From an uncultured Pigmentiphaga sp. (GTDB taxonomy: Bacteria; Pseudomonadota; Gammaproteobacteria; Burkholderiales; Burkholderiaceae_B), in NCBI GenBank assembly GCA_937891425.1, contig CALAGD010000040.1:1-16628 (forward strand): 16,628 nt of DNA. Reading direction: 5' to 3'. The notes below the pieces were generated by a model, which searched no databases, had not been told where the DNA came from, and worked only from the letters and a program-made list of their open reading frames with translations. Each line of letters begins with the position of its first letter. Position 1 is the first letter of the stretch. A program made the position numbers and the translations under genes. Shown piece by piece: positions 1 to 7,147 of the stretch.

Positions 1-299
1 TTGCGCAGCTCCTGCAGCTCGCGTTCTGCACTTTCCGCTCGTGCGCGCCAGGCCAGACCGCTGTCCGCCATTTCCTGCACCCGCAGCTGCTGTTCGATCT
101 CGCGCAGCGAAGCCAGCTCCAGCTGGGCCCGCAGCGACTCGATGCTTGCGCGCTGCTGCTGCAGCTGTGCCTGGATCTGGGCCTTTTCACGCAGCTCGAC
201 CCGGACCGACTCGGGCGTCGGGCGGAAGGCGTAGAACCCGGCGCCAGCCACGGCGGCGCCCAGCACGAAGGGAAGCAGGACGACAGCCAGCTGGCGCAT
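1..299 (-). CDS. Membrane-anchored coiled-coil protein, N-terminal part (cut by window edge)
   Basis: The reading frame opens at an ATG 11 bp after the argC stop and runs without a stop off the left edge, giving about 99 codons. Residues 4-22 form one hydrophobic segment rich in Val, Leu, Ala and Gly, preceded by MRQ, so it is a signal anchor or single transmembrane helix. From about residue 33 on the chain is dominated by Glu, Gln, Arg, Leu and Ala with heptad-like spacing (for example the stretches QIQAQLQQQRASIESLRAQL and EIEQQLRVQEM), which is a typical long coiled coil facing the periplasm. A short purine-rich GGAAG lies directly before the ATG. The position suggests co-transcription with argC. 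Beta-proteobacteria often carry a conserved uncharacterised coiled-coil membrane protein near argC and I think this is it, but that is from memory. No function is assigned. Confidence 0.7.
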   Translation of the reverse strand, partial: MRQLAVVLLPFVLGAAVAGAGFYAFRPTPESVRVELREKAQIQAQLQQQRASIESLRAQLELASLREIEQQLRVQEMADSGLAWRARAESAERELQELR

Positions 300-310
300 C
301 TTCCGGGCGC

Positions 311-1375
311 TCAGGGCAGCACCGCCACTTGGGTCAGGCCGGTGGTTTCAGGCAACCCGAACATCAGGTTCATGTTCTGCACGGCCTGCCCCGACGCACC
401 TTTGACCAGGTTGTCCTGGACCACCAGTATGACCAGCTGGTCACCGCTGCCGGGACGGTAAACCGCGATGCGAACCATGTTCGATGCCCGCACCGAACGG
501 GTTTCCGGGGTGCTGCCCGGGGGCAGCACGTCGACGAACGGCTCGCTGGCGTAGAACTGTTCGAACACTTCCTGGAAGTTGGTGTCGCGTGCCTCGGGCC
601 GGATGCGTGCGTACAGGGTCGAATGCATGCCGCGCACCATGGGCGTGAGATGGGGCACGAAGGTGAGCTCGACCGGGTCGCCCAGCCAGGCTTCAAGCTG
701 TTCGACGATCTCCGGGTGATGCCGGTGCCCGGACACGCCGTAGGCCTTGAAGGTGTCGGAGGCTTCCGAAAACAGGATGCCGATCTCGGCCTTGCGTCCG
801 GCTCCGGTGACCCCGGACTTGCAGTCGGCAATCAGTCCCCGGGTCTCAACCAGCGGGTGGCCACGTTGCAGGAGGGGCGCCAGCCCCAGAGCGACCGTGG
901 TGGGATAGCATCCTGGGTTGCCCACCACACTGGCCGACCGGATCGCGTCCCGGTGCAGCTCGGGCAGGCCATAGACCGCCTGTGACAGCACATCGGGGCA
1001 GGTGTGCGGCATCTTGTACCAGCGTTCGAAGGCTTCGATGTTCTTGAGCCGGAAATCGGCGGCGAGGTCGATGATTTTCACGCCGTGAGTCAGCAGCTGC
1101 CTTGCCTGGGACATGGCCACGCCGTGGGGCGTGGCGAAGAACACGACGTCGCACCGGGTGAGCGGGGCGTTGTCGGGGTGCGAGAACGCGAGGTCGACGC
1201 GCCCGCGCAGGTTGGGGAACATGGCATCCACCCGGACGCCTTCTTCACCACGCGAGGTGATGGCGACGAGCTCGACGGCAGGATGCTGGGACAGAAGACG
1301 GAGCAGTTCGACGCCGGTATAGCCGGTGCCACCGACAATGCCGACCTTGATGCGGGGGAATTCTGAATTGGCCAT
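311..1375 (-). CDS. argC: N-acetyl-gamma-glutamyl-phosphate reductase
   Basis: ArgC catalyses the third step of arginine biosynthesis in the cytoplasm, the NADPH-dependent reduction of N-acetylglutamyl 5-phosphate to the semialdehyde. The 354-residue product begins MANSEFPRIK. It has the nucleotide-binding loop GIVGGTGYTG (residues 12-21), the catalytic cysteine in VGNPGCYPTT (C156) and the conserved histidine region GHRHHPEI (residues 216-223), with the ADCKSGVTGAGRK segment between them. Length and motif order are normal for the family. A TTG start 21 bp further upstream is open, but the ATG at 1373-1375 matches the usual N-terminus, so I chose it although no strong Shine-Dalgarno is visible. 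A sigma70-like promoter lies about 160 bp upstream. The gene is intact and looks like ordinary housekeeping sequence. Confidence 0.95.
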   Translation of the reverse strand: MANSEFPRIKVGIVGGTGYTGVELLRLLSQHPAVELVAITSRGEEGVRVDAMFPNLRGRVDLAFSHPDNAPLTRCDVVFFATPHGVAMSQARQLLTHGVKIIDLAADFRLKNIEAFERWYKMPHTCPDVLSQAVYGLPELHRDAIRSASVVGNPGCYPTTVALGLAPLLQRGHPLVETRGLIADCKSGVTGAGRKAEIGILFSEASDTFKAYGVSGHRHHPEIVEQLEAWLGDPVELTFVPHLTPMVRGMHSTLYARIRPEARDTNFQEVFEQFYASEPFVDVLPPGSTPETRSVRASNMVRIAVYRPGSGDQLVILVVQDNLVKGASGQAVQNMNLMFGLPETTGLTQVAVLP

Positions 1376-1510
1376 GGTAGAGCGTGTGCGCCGCAAGCGC
1401 GAAAAATGGAAGTGGCGTCAAAGGCGTCGCAGCAAACCCGATGGAACCGGTGTGGTGTGGGCAGTGGGGTGCCGGACTTTCGTTGCAGCCCGAGATTGCC
1501 ACGGCGCGTA

Positions 1511-1526
1511 TCGCCCTTGCGGGCGA
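1511..1526. repeat. Perfect 6-bp inverted repeat at the predicted argC transcription start
   Basis: TCGCCC, a 4-nt loop TTGC and GGGCGA form a perfect hairpin. It starts a few bases downstream of the predicted -10 box of argC on the minus strand, so it would be at the very 5' end of the argC message. It could stabilise the transcript end or be an operator half-site pair. No T-run follows on either strand, so it is not an intrinsic terminator. Confidence 0.4.
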
Positions 1527-1534
1527 AGTCATAC

Positions 1535-1563
1535 ATTATCGTCACTCTGGCGCTGTCCCGCAA
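1535..1563 (-). promoter_or_regulatory. Sigma70-like promoter for argC
   Basis: Read on the minus strand, TTGCGG (1558-1563) is followed by a 17-bp spacer and GATAAT (1535-1540), which agree with the consensus at 4/6 and 5/6 positions with ideal spacing. It points toward argC and would give a leader of about 150 nt. It was found by eye only. Confidence 0.5.
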
Positions 1564-1627
1564 ACGGGAATGGGCGGACCGGCAACGGTGAGGGTACTCG
1601 GGCGGATGCGCCTGCGCGCCGTCGGAG

Positions 1628-1636
1628 TGGTATGAT
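1628..1636 (+). promoter_or_regulatory. Extended -10 promoter element for lysR
   Basis: TG-G-TATGAT fits an extended -10 box (TGnTATAAT with one mismatch). No good -35 hexamer is visible at 16-18 bp upstream, as expected for extended -10 promoters. Transcription would start near 1643, directly before the 12-bp tandem repeat, leaving a leader of about 155 nt before the GTG start. Confidence 0.4.
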
Positions 1637-1645
1637 CGATAACAA

Positions 1646-1669
1646 GTTAACGAATTGGTTGACGAGTTG
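1646..1669 (+). repeat. 12-bp tandem repeat in the lysR promoter (possible operator)
   Basis: GTTAACGAATTG is followed without a gap by GTTGACGAGTTG; the two units differ at two positions, both A to G. The repeat lies at or just after the predicted lysR start of transcription, where an autoregulatory LysR-type protein would be expected to bind. A copy of the first unit with one mismatch (GTTAATGAATTG) is found at 4671-4682 upstream of the flavin hydroxylase. The repeat itself is directly visible; its role is inference. Confidence 0.45.
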
Positions 1670-1799
1670 GGCAGTGCGTACCCCTGGTAAGCCTGCTCCC
1701 ACGCCATGGCCGGGTGCTGGCCCGGAACCGGTACGGCCGCGACACTGCGACCAGGGGCGGCTTGTGCGGCTGGCAGGCATCGAATGCGAGTGATCTGAC

Positions 1800-2702
1800 G
1801 TGGACAAACCGACGCTGCGGCAGCTGGAAGCCTTCTGTCACGTGTACCGTCTGGGTAGCCTGACACGGGCGGCACAGGCCATGCATCTGACCCAATCGGC
1901 CATGAGCGTGTTGCTGCAGCAGCTGGAGGATGTCCTGGGCGTGCGCCTGTTCGACCGCACCTCGCGCGCGCTGCGGCCTACCGCGGCAGCACATGAAGTG
2001 TATGCGTCGGCCCAGCATATTCTGGGCGAGGTGGGGCAGCTTGTTGCGGGGACCCGAGGGCTCGCCGAGAAGCGCCGGGGCATCCTGCATTTCGCCGTGG
2101 CTACCTCGGTGGCGGCAACCCTGCTTCCCGACGTGTTGCTGGAGTTTCGTGCGCGCTATCCGCGCGTGCGGCCCGTAGTCCACGACATCGGGCCCGATCG
2201 CCTGCTTGCCCCCGTGCTCGACCGCGCCGTGGAGTTCAGCGTGGGAACACCGGATACGCGCAACAGCGCCCTGCAGTTCGAACCCCTGCTGCGTGATACG
2301 CTGGGTGTGGTGTGCCGCATCGACCACCCGTTTGCCGGTCTGTCGGAAATCTCGTGGCGGCAGCTGGCAGGCGAGCCGATCATCACGGTGCGCCATGGCA
2401 ATGCCATACGCGCCCTGGTCGACAACGCCATGCGCGAGGCAGAAGTCAGCTTCGAGCCGGCGCTGGAGGTGTCCTACTTTTCGACTGCGTTGGCGCTGAC
2501 GTCGCGCGGATTGGGTGTCTCGGTGCTGCCAGGGCACCTGGTTACCTTTACTGGCAACCCGTCGCTGGTGACGCGGCCGCTGGTCGATCCCAGCGTCGAG
2601 CGCAACCTGTACCTGATCACCAGCCGTGAGCACAGCCTGTCACCGGCGGCCGTGGCCATGATCGAGCTGTTCCGCGAGCGGTTGGGTACCATTGGTGCCT
2701 GA
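1800..2702 (+). CDS. LysR-family transcriptional regulator
   Basis: A 300-residue protein of normal LysR length, starting with GTG. The N-terminal winged helix-turn-helix spans about residues 5-63, with the classic LysR sequence TLRQLEAF, the recognition helix LTQSAMSVLLQQLE (residues 30-43) and the wing LGVRLFDRTSRALRPT. The rest (about 90-295) is the periplasmic-binding-protein-like effector domain. Such proteins are DNA-binding tetramers that usually respond to a metabolite of the pathway they control and often repress their own gene. It converges with the flavin hydroxylase gene downstream and points away from argC. A motif shared between its own promoter and the hydroxylase control region suggests that the hydroxylase is a target. 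The effector cannot be deduced. The Shine-Dalgarno before the GTG is weak. Confidence 0.9.
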   Translation: MDKPTLRQLEAFCHVYRLGSLTRAAQAMHLTQSAMSVLLQQLEDVLGVRLFDRTSRALRPTAAAHEVYASAQHILGEVGQLVAGTRGLAEKRRGILHFAVATSVAATLLPDVLLEFRARYPRVRPVVHDIGPDRLLAPVLDRAVEFSVGTPDTRNSALQFEPLLRDTLGVVCRIDHPFAGLSEISWRQLAGEPIITVRHGNAIRALVDNAMREAEVSFEPALEVSYFSTALALTSRGLGVSVLPGHLVTFTGNPSLVTRPLVDPSVERNLYLITSREHSLSPAAVAMIELFRERLGTIGA

Positions 2703-2738
2703 CGCAGACCCGTGCTTTCTTGCGGGAAAGGGTCTGCG
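2703..2738 (+). terminator. Strong hairpin directly after lysR
   Basis: CGCAGACCC (2703-2711) and GGGTCTGCG (2730-2738) form a perfect 9-bp stem, and TTTC/GAAA inside the loop can extend it. It begins at the base after the lysR stop. There is no T-run immediately after it, so it may stop transcription inefficiently or protect the 3' end of the message. Confidence 0.5.
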
Positions 2739-2762
2739 GGGTGCTTCCTGAAATGTACAGAC

Positions 2763-2797
2763 AAAAAAGGCCAGCGGGTATTGCCTGCCCACGGGCC
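2763..2797 (-). terminator. Probable intrinsic terminator of the flavin hydroxylase gene
   Basis: Read on the minus strand, an imperfect GC-rich hairpin (outer GGCC/GGCC at 2794-2797 and 2769-2772, inner GGG/CCC) is followed by six T residues (2768-2763). It begins 16 bp after the hydroxylase stop codon. Stem mismatches keep the confidence moderate. Confidence 0.5.
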
Positions 2798-2812
2798 GCG
2801 ACAGGGCAGCGG

Positions 2813-4474
2813 TCAGCCCTGGCCGATGCGCGCGCCGCGAATCGTGTCGACCAGCTCCATGGCGTCCGCCGGTACGGCATTGCCGCGCCAGGCCACGTGC
2901 TGGTCGGGCCGCGACAGCACCAGCTTGTGCTGGTACACCCCGGCGCGCGGATCGTGCGTCTTCACGTCGAGCACTTCAAACGGAACGCCGCGCGCGGCAG
3001 CAGCTTCCTGCAGGGCCGCGACGTCCACCGACGGGTCGAAGCGCAACAGGGTATACCCCGCGCCCATGGCGTCGTACAGTGGAGTGCCGTCTTCCAGCTC
3101 GAAATAGGGGGTGCGGCAGCCGGGCACGGTGGAGGGCGTGAAGGTGTTCATCGTATAACCGGGCGCCTGCTCGCCGTCGTAGACGATCAGGGGTGAGTGG
3201 TCGTAGTAGTAACCGAAGTTGAGCCCCGCCGCGGCGTATTGCCTGACATTGAGCTCGTACGCCTGGCGGCCCAGCTCGGCGCGCAAGGCATCGCCTTCCG
3301 GCCCGGGCTTTTCGATGTCCTGCGGCACGCCGCCCCGCTGCTTGGCCATGGCATGTGCGTGGTTCATGGCGAAGTAGGACACCTGCTCGGTGATCGGATG
3401 CCGCTCGGCTTCATAGGCGTCGAGAATGCGCTCGCCTCCCCAGCCTTGCAGGCGGGCCGCCATCAGCCACGCGAGGTCGGCCGCATCGGCGATGCCGGCG
3501 TTCATGCCATAGCCGGCATAAGGTACCCACAGATGCGCTGCGTCACCGCAGATGAAGACGCGGCCGTCGCGGAACCTGTCGGCCACCAGGCGCCGTCCGT
3601 ACCAGTCTTCATGGCTGATCACTTCGTACTCGAAATCGGGGCCGACACCAAGGATGTCGCGGATGCTGCGGTCTCGGTCAACCGACGCGAAGTCCGGTTC
3701 GTCGTCGCGCAGGTAATTGTGGATGAGCCAGAGTTCGCGCCCATCGATGGCATACATGTTGCCGCAGCGGCGCGGGTTGAGCGAGAACGTGGCCCATGCC
3801 GGCGGATGCCTGAACATCGACAGCAGCTTGGGCGCGCGGATGAAAGTGGACTGGCAGCGCTGGACGACCGGATCACCCTGCAGCGAGGCGCCGATGAGCT
3901 TGCGCACCGTCGATTTGCCGCCATCACAGCCGACCATGTAGGTACTGCGAATGGTCTGCATCTCACCGGTGTCGACATTGCGAATGGTCGAGGTCACGCC
4001 CTCGGCGTCCTGTTCGAACGACTCCAGCTGCACACGGTTCAGGATGGTGATGCCGGGCTGCTTCTCGGCATGCTTGAACAGGGTGGGTTCCAGGTAGATC
4101 TGGTTGATGCGGTGTGGGGGCTCGGGGGTGGGCCAGTTCGCGTCGGCGGCGGTCAGGTCGGTGTAGCGATCGCGTCGGCAAGGTATGTGGATGCGGGTCA
4201 GCTCCTCGCCCGTAGCGGTGATGCGGTATGCGATGTCGTGCGGATAGTCAGGCGGCAGACCGTTGTCGCGCACGGCGGCAGCCACGCCCAGCCGGCGGAA
4301 GATTTCCATCGAGCGCGCCGACACGTGGTTGCATTTCACGCTGGGCGGCTCCAGCCGCGCACGGGGTTCGACCACGGTGACCTTGATGCCGCGTGATGCG
4401 AGATCCATCGCGAGTACCAGCCCCACTGGGCCAGCGCCTGCTATGAGCACGTCAGTTGCGAGACCATTGGACAT
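2813..4474 (-). CDS. FAD-dependent aromatic-ring hydroxylase (PheA/TfdB/MhpA-type monooxygenase)
   Basis: A 553-residue cytoplasmic flavoprotein of the class A aromatic hydroxylase family, which uses NAD(P)H and O2 to add a hydroxyl group to a phenolic or aromatic acid ring. The N-terminal FAD loop is VLIAGAGPVGLVLA (GAGPVG at residues 13-18) followed by E36 at the end of the second strand. The DG motif is VGCDGGKSTVRK (D184-G185), and the ribose-binding GD motif is VFICGDAAHLWVPYAGYGMN (G310-D311). The C-terminal 150 residues fit the thioredoxin-like tail of phenol hydroxylases. A Shine-Dalgarno GGAAGGAA lies about 7 nt before the ATG. The gene converges with lysR and has its own control region upstream, separating it from glcF. 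The substrate is unknown: chlorophenol, hydroxyphenylpropionate and other hydroxylases share this fold. A flavin-dependent polyketide or antibiotic hydroxylase is a less likely alternative. Confidence 0.87.
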   Translation of the reverse strand: MSNGLATDVLIAGAGPVGLVLAMDLASRGIKVTVVEPRARLEPPSVKCNHVSARSMEIFRRLGVAAAVRDNGLPPDYPHDIAYRITATGEELTRIHIPCRRDRYTDLTAADANWPTPEPPHRINQIYLEPTLFKHAEKQPGITILNRVQLESFEQDAEGVTSTIRNVDTGEMQTIRSTYMVGCDGGKSTVRKLIGASLQGDPVVQRCQSTFIRAPKLLSMFRHPPAWATFSLNPRRCGNMYAIDGRELWLIHNYLRDDEPDFASVDRDRSIRDILGVGPDFEYEVISHEDWYGRRLVADRFRDGRVFICGDAAHLWVPYAGYGMNAGIADAADLAWLMAARLQGWGGERILDAYEAERHPITEQVSYFAMNHAHAMAKQRGGVPQDIEKPGPEGDALRAELGRQAYELNVRQYAAAGLNFGYYYDHSPLIVYDGEQAPGYTMNTFTPSTVPGCRTPYFELEDGTPLYDAMGAGYTLLRFDPSVDVAALQEAAAARGVPFEVLDVKTHDPRAGVYQHKLVLSRPDQHVAWRGNAVPADAMELVDTIRGARIGQG

Positions 4475-4631
4475 CTTGCATTCCTTCCAGCTGTACTAGT
4501 GTTCATGTCGTGAGGGAGGATGGCGCCCGGAGCGAACGCGAGCGGCGCCAGGGCAGGGGCCTGCCAACGCGGTTTTGCAGGGATCGGCCCATGACCCGAG
4601 GGTGATGGGCAATTGCAACATGGAATCGATG

Positions 4632-4654
4632 TTTAATAAATCAGAATTATTAAA
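4632..4654. promoter_or_regulatory. Near-perfect 23-bp palindrome, candidate LysR-type operator
   Basis: TTTAATAA (4632-4639) and TTATTAAA (4647-4654) are perfect inverted repeats. The 7-nt centre ATCAGAA is itself palindromic around A4643 except for one A/A pair (4640/4646). The core ATAA-N7-TTAT matches the T-N11-A pattern bound by LysR-type regulators (T4637 and A4649). It lies about 160 bp upstream of the hydroxylase start. The palindrome is seen directly; assignment to the LysR encoded at 1800-2702 is inference. Confidence 0.55.
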
Positions 4655-4670
4655 TGCATTTATGAATTTG

Positions 4671-4682
4671 GTTAATGAATTG
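4671..4682. promoter_or_regulatory. Motif shared with the lysR promoter
   Basis: GTTAATGAATTG here differs from GTTAACGAATTG at 1646-1657 by one C/T change. It sits between the palindrome at 4632-4654 and the glcF stop codon. A shared 12-mer in the two control regions flanking the regulator and its presumed target suggests a common binding protein, though AT-rich sequence makes chance similarity easier. Confidence 0.4.
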
Positions 4683-4684
4683 CC

Positions 4685-5923
4685 TCATGCCCGTCCGGAG
4701 AAATCCAGTGCCTCGTCCAGGACCTCTACCCAGTGACGCACCGGAACGGGCGTGCCAGTCTGAAGATGATGGATGCACCCGATGTTGGCAGATACGATGA
4801 CCTCATCGGGGGCAGGCTCCAGGGCTGCGAGCTTGCGGTCGCGCAGGCGGGTCGCAAGGTCGGGCTGTAACAGGACATGGGTGCCGGCCGAGCCGCAGCA
4901 CAGGTGATCATCGCTTTCCGCCATGCGCACCCTGAATCCCAGTTCGCACAGCGCGGGCAAGAGCTGATCGCCGAGCTTCTGCCCATGTTGCAGTGTGCAT
5001 GGCACATGCAGCACCAGCGCCGGCAGACGCGCCGGGTCCAGTTGCGAGCGCACGGCCGCGACGATATCGGGCAGCAATTCGGAGAGGTCCCTGGCCAGTT
5101 CGGCCACGCGTCGTGCTTTGTGGGTATATTCGCCGTTCGGGAACAGGTCGGCATACTCCTTGATGGTGACGCCGCAGCCGGATGCATTGCTCACGATGGC
5201 TTCCACCTGGCCGGATTCCACATAGGACCACCAGGCATCGATGTAAGCGCGCGCGTTGGCCTGTGCCCCGGGGCGATCCGCAAGGTGCAGCCGGATGGCG
5301 CCACAACAGCCCGCCCGTGGCGCGGTGATCGCCTGGATGCCGGCAGTGTCCAGCACGCGACGGGTGGCGGCATCGATGCCGGGCGCCATGGCTGGCTGCA
5401 CGCAGCCGGCGGGCAGCAGTACCTTGCGCGGGAGTTCGCGCGGCTGCCAGGTGCGTTTGCGTGCCGGTGCCGGTACTTTCTGGCGGATGCGCGCAGGCAG
5501 CAAGGGGCGCAACGCGCGCCCAGCAGCGAGCGCGGCCGGGAAAACGGGTGAATCGAGCAGTTCACGCAATGCGACGCGCAGCAGGCGTTCAAGCGGCGGA
5601 CGCTCGATCCTGCCTGCGACCACGCGCCGGCCTATGTCGAGCAGGGCGGCATACTCAACTCCAGAGGGGCATGTAGTCTCGCAGGCGCGGCAGGTCAGGC
5701 ATCGGTCCAGGTGCTGTTGAGTGGTGTGCGTGACCGGCTCGCCCTCCAGAATTTGTTTGATCAAATAGATGCGGCCGCGCGGGCTGTCGAGCTCGTTGCC
5801 CAGCAACTGGTAGGTGGGACAGGTGGCAGTACAGAATCCGCAGTGCACGCAGCGTCGGAGAATGGCCTCGGCGCGGCTGCCATCGGGTGTGTCGCGAAAC
5901 TCGGCGGAAAGGTTGCTTTGCAT
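4685..5923 (-). CDS. glcF: Glycolate oxidase iron-sulfur subunit GlcF
   Basis: GlcF is the iron-sulfur subunit of the membrane-associated GlcDEF complex, passing electrons from flavin-bound glycolate oxidation toward the respiratory chain. The 412-residue product has two four-cysteine clusters of the 4Fe-4S ferredoxin type, CVHCGFCTATCP (C25, C28, C31, C35) and CLTCRACETTCP (C75, C78, C81, C85). Two CCG-domain motifs follow, AGCCGA (206-208) and HLCCGSAGTH (342-344). The frame is open 18 codons further upstream, into glcE. I chose the ATG at 5921-5923 because MQSNLSAEFRDTPDGSRAEA aligns with the known start of E. coli GlcF (recalled, not searched). It follows glcE by 19 bp and ends the operon. 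Length is usual for the family. Confidence 0.93.
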   Translation of the reverse strand: MQSNLSAEFRDTPDGSRAEAILRRCVHCGFCTATCPTYQLLGNELDSPRGRIYLIKQILEGEPVTHTTQQHLDRCLTCRACETTCPSGVEYAALLDIGRRVVAGRIERPPLERLLRVALRELLDSPVFPAALAAGRALRPLLPARIRQKVPAPARKRTWQPRELPRKVLLPAGCVQPAMAPGIDAATRRVLDTAGIQAITAPRAGCCGAIRLHLADRPGAQANARAYIDAWWSYVESGQVEAIVSNASGCGVTIKEYADLFPNGEYTHKARRVAELARDLSELLPDIVAAVRSQLDPARLPALVLHVPCTLQHGQKLGDQLLPALCELGFRVRMAESDDHLCCGSAGTHVLLQPDLATRLRDRKLAALEPAPDEVIVSANIGCIHHLQTGTPVPVRHWVEVLDEALDFSGRA

Positions 5924-5942
5924 GACGGCTGTTCTTGCGGTG

Positions 5943-7136
5943 CTACCAGCCGGCGAAGGCGGGTGCGTGAAAGACACCGGCAGGGTCGAACGCCTGCTTC
6001 AGCCGTTGGTGGATACGCGCCAGAGGCTGCGGCAGTGGGGTGAGCACGGGTACGCCCCCGGCGTCGCCATGGAACAGGGTGGCATGGCCACCCAGGTGCT
6101 GCGCCAGCCTGCGTATTCTGTCGTCGGGCGCGGGTGCGTGGACCCAGCGTAACCCTCCATGCCACTCGACCAGTTCGGCAGTGCCGTCGCCCCAGTTTGC
6201 CGCAGGCGCCGTGGGTGGCACGGATACTCGCCACAGCACGCCCGATGCTCGCGCGTGCTGAAAGAACGCATGCGCATGATTGCGAATGTCCTCCCAGAAC
6301 GTACCGGCCACGTCGGCCTCCACCACCTCGCCTGGCAGGACAGATACGGCACGCTGAACCGCCGCGTTGGCCCCCCGCAGGCGCACGGTGAGCATACCCT
6401 GCCACCAGGCCGAGGCGTCGACCGGCAGCGCTGCGGCCAGCCACTGATTCACGGCACGGATGGCATCGTTCTGCTCCATGGCGATGCGCAGGGTGACCGA
6501 ACCGACCGGCGCAGGCGACGCACGCAGCGACACCTCCAGCACGACCCCGAGCGTGCCCCATGAACCGCACAGCAGCCGTGCGACGTCGTAGCCCGCGACG
6601 TTCTTGATGACTTGCCCGCCGAAGCACAGTACCTGGCCCCGGCCGTTGAGCAAGGTCGCGCCCAGCACGAAGTCGCGTACTGGACCTCGCGTAGCACGGC
6701 CCGGACCGCTCAGGCCCGCTGCGACCATGCCGCCCGCGGTGGCGCCGCCCGCGAACTGGGGGGGTTCGAACGCCAGGTATTGCTGATGGCGGGCCAGCAG
6801 TTCTTCGACTTCGGCGAGTGGCGTGCCTGCGCGTGCCGTGATGACCAGTTCGGACGGTTCATACGCCACTATGCCGGCCAGCGGCCGGGTACTCAGTACT
6901 TCGCAGGAGGCGGCGCCTGCTGGCGCCGCTGCGCACAGGAACGCCTTGCTGGTGCCACCCACGATGCGCAGCCTGCGCTGTTCGGTGCATGCGGTGTGCA
7001 CCTGGTCGACCAGTCGTTGCAAGGCGGGGTCGTCGAGTGTGCGTGGCAGGCCGCGCGGATCGACGCGCATGCCTTCAGGCACTGCATCGGGGCCGGAAAG
7101 TGACTGGCCTCGATGGGCGGACACGATGGGTGGCAT
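5943..7136 (-). CDS. glcE: Glycolate oxidase FAD-binding subunit GlcE
   Basis: GlcE is the second FAD-binding subunit of glycolate oxidase. The product (397 residues from the chosen start) has the FAD-binding type 4 fold. Its family features are RLRIVGGTSKAFLC (residues 56-68), ELVITARAGTPLAEVE, EPPQFAGGATAGGMVAAGLSGPGRATRG (123-151, a long flavin loop) and GGQVIKNVAGYDVARLLCGSWGTLGV. The C-terminus RLKQAFDPAGVFHAPAFAGW matches the usual LKQxxDPxGVFNPGR end, with the last residues diverged. The ATG at 7134-7136 is 11 bp after the glcD stop. An alternative ATG at 7070 (375 residues) is nearer to the E. coli length and has GAAGG just before it, so the start is uncertain by 22 codons. It lies between glcD and glcF in the standard order. 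Confidence 0.9.
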   Translation of the reverse strand: MPPIVSAHRGQSLSGPDAVPEGMRVDPRGLPRTLDDPALQRLVDQVHTACTEQRRLRIVGGTSKAFLCAAAPAGAASCEVLSTRPLAGIVAYEPSELVITARAGTPLAEVEELLARHQQYLAFEPPQFAGGATAGGMVAAGLSGPGRATRGPVRDFVLGATLLNGRGQVLCFGGQVIKNVAGYDVARLLCGSWGTLGVVLEVSLRASPAPVGSVTLRIAMEQNDAIRAVNQWLAAALPVDASAWWQGMLTVRLRGANAAVQRAVSVLPGEVVEADVAGTFWEDIRNHAHAFFQHARASGVLWRVSVPPTAPAANWGDGTAELVEWHGGLRWVHAPAPDDRIRRLAQHLGGHATLFHGDAGGVPVLTPLPQPLARIHQRLKQAFDPAGVFHAPAFAGW

Positions 7137-7147
7137 GGCTGGCCCGT

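Larger units (their letters stand above)
1376..1799. other. Divergent intergenic region between argC and lysR
   Basis: About 420 bp without a credible gene. Open frames here lack family features, overlap each other on both strands and have no convincing start. The region holds the argC promoter with its hairpin, an extended -10 element facing lysR at 1628-1636, and a 12-bp tandem repeat at 1646-1669. The stretch 1376-1500 shows nothing recognisable beyond the argC leader. Confidence 0.6.
4475..4684 (-). promoter_or_regulatory. AT-rich control region upstream of the flavin hydroxylase
   Basis: About 210 bp between the glcF stop and the hydroxylase start. The part from 4620 to 4684 is strikingly AT-rich against a GC-rich background, and contains the palindrome at 4632-4654 and two ATGAATT repeats 13 bp apart (4662-4668, 4675-4681). 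No terminator for glcF is visible here, so some read-through from the glc operon is possible. No clear -35/-10 pair stands out, which would fit an activator-dependent promoter. Confidence 0.55.

Noticed and set aside
41..985. Long plus-strand open frame opposite argC
   Set aside because: It is antisense to argC, is rich in Arg, Pro and His as expected from GC-rich antisense frames, and shows no domain.
3197..4396. 399-codon plus-strand open frame opposite the flavin hydroxylase
   Set aside because: It is a shadow of a gene with all hydroxylase motifs in the other strand; no ribosome site or family feature.
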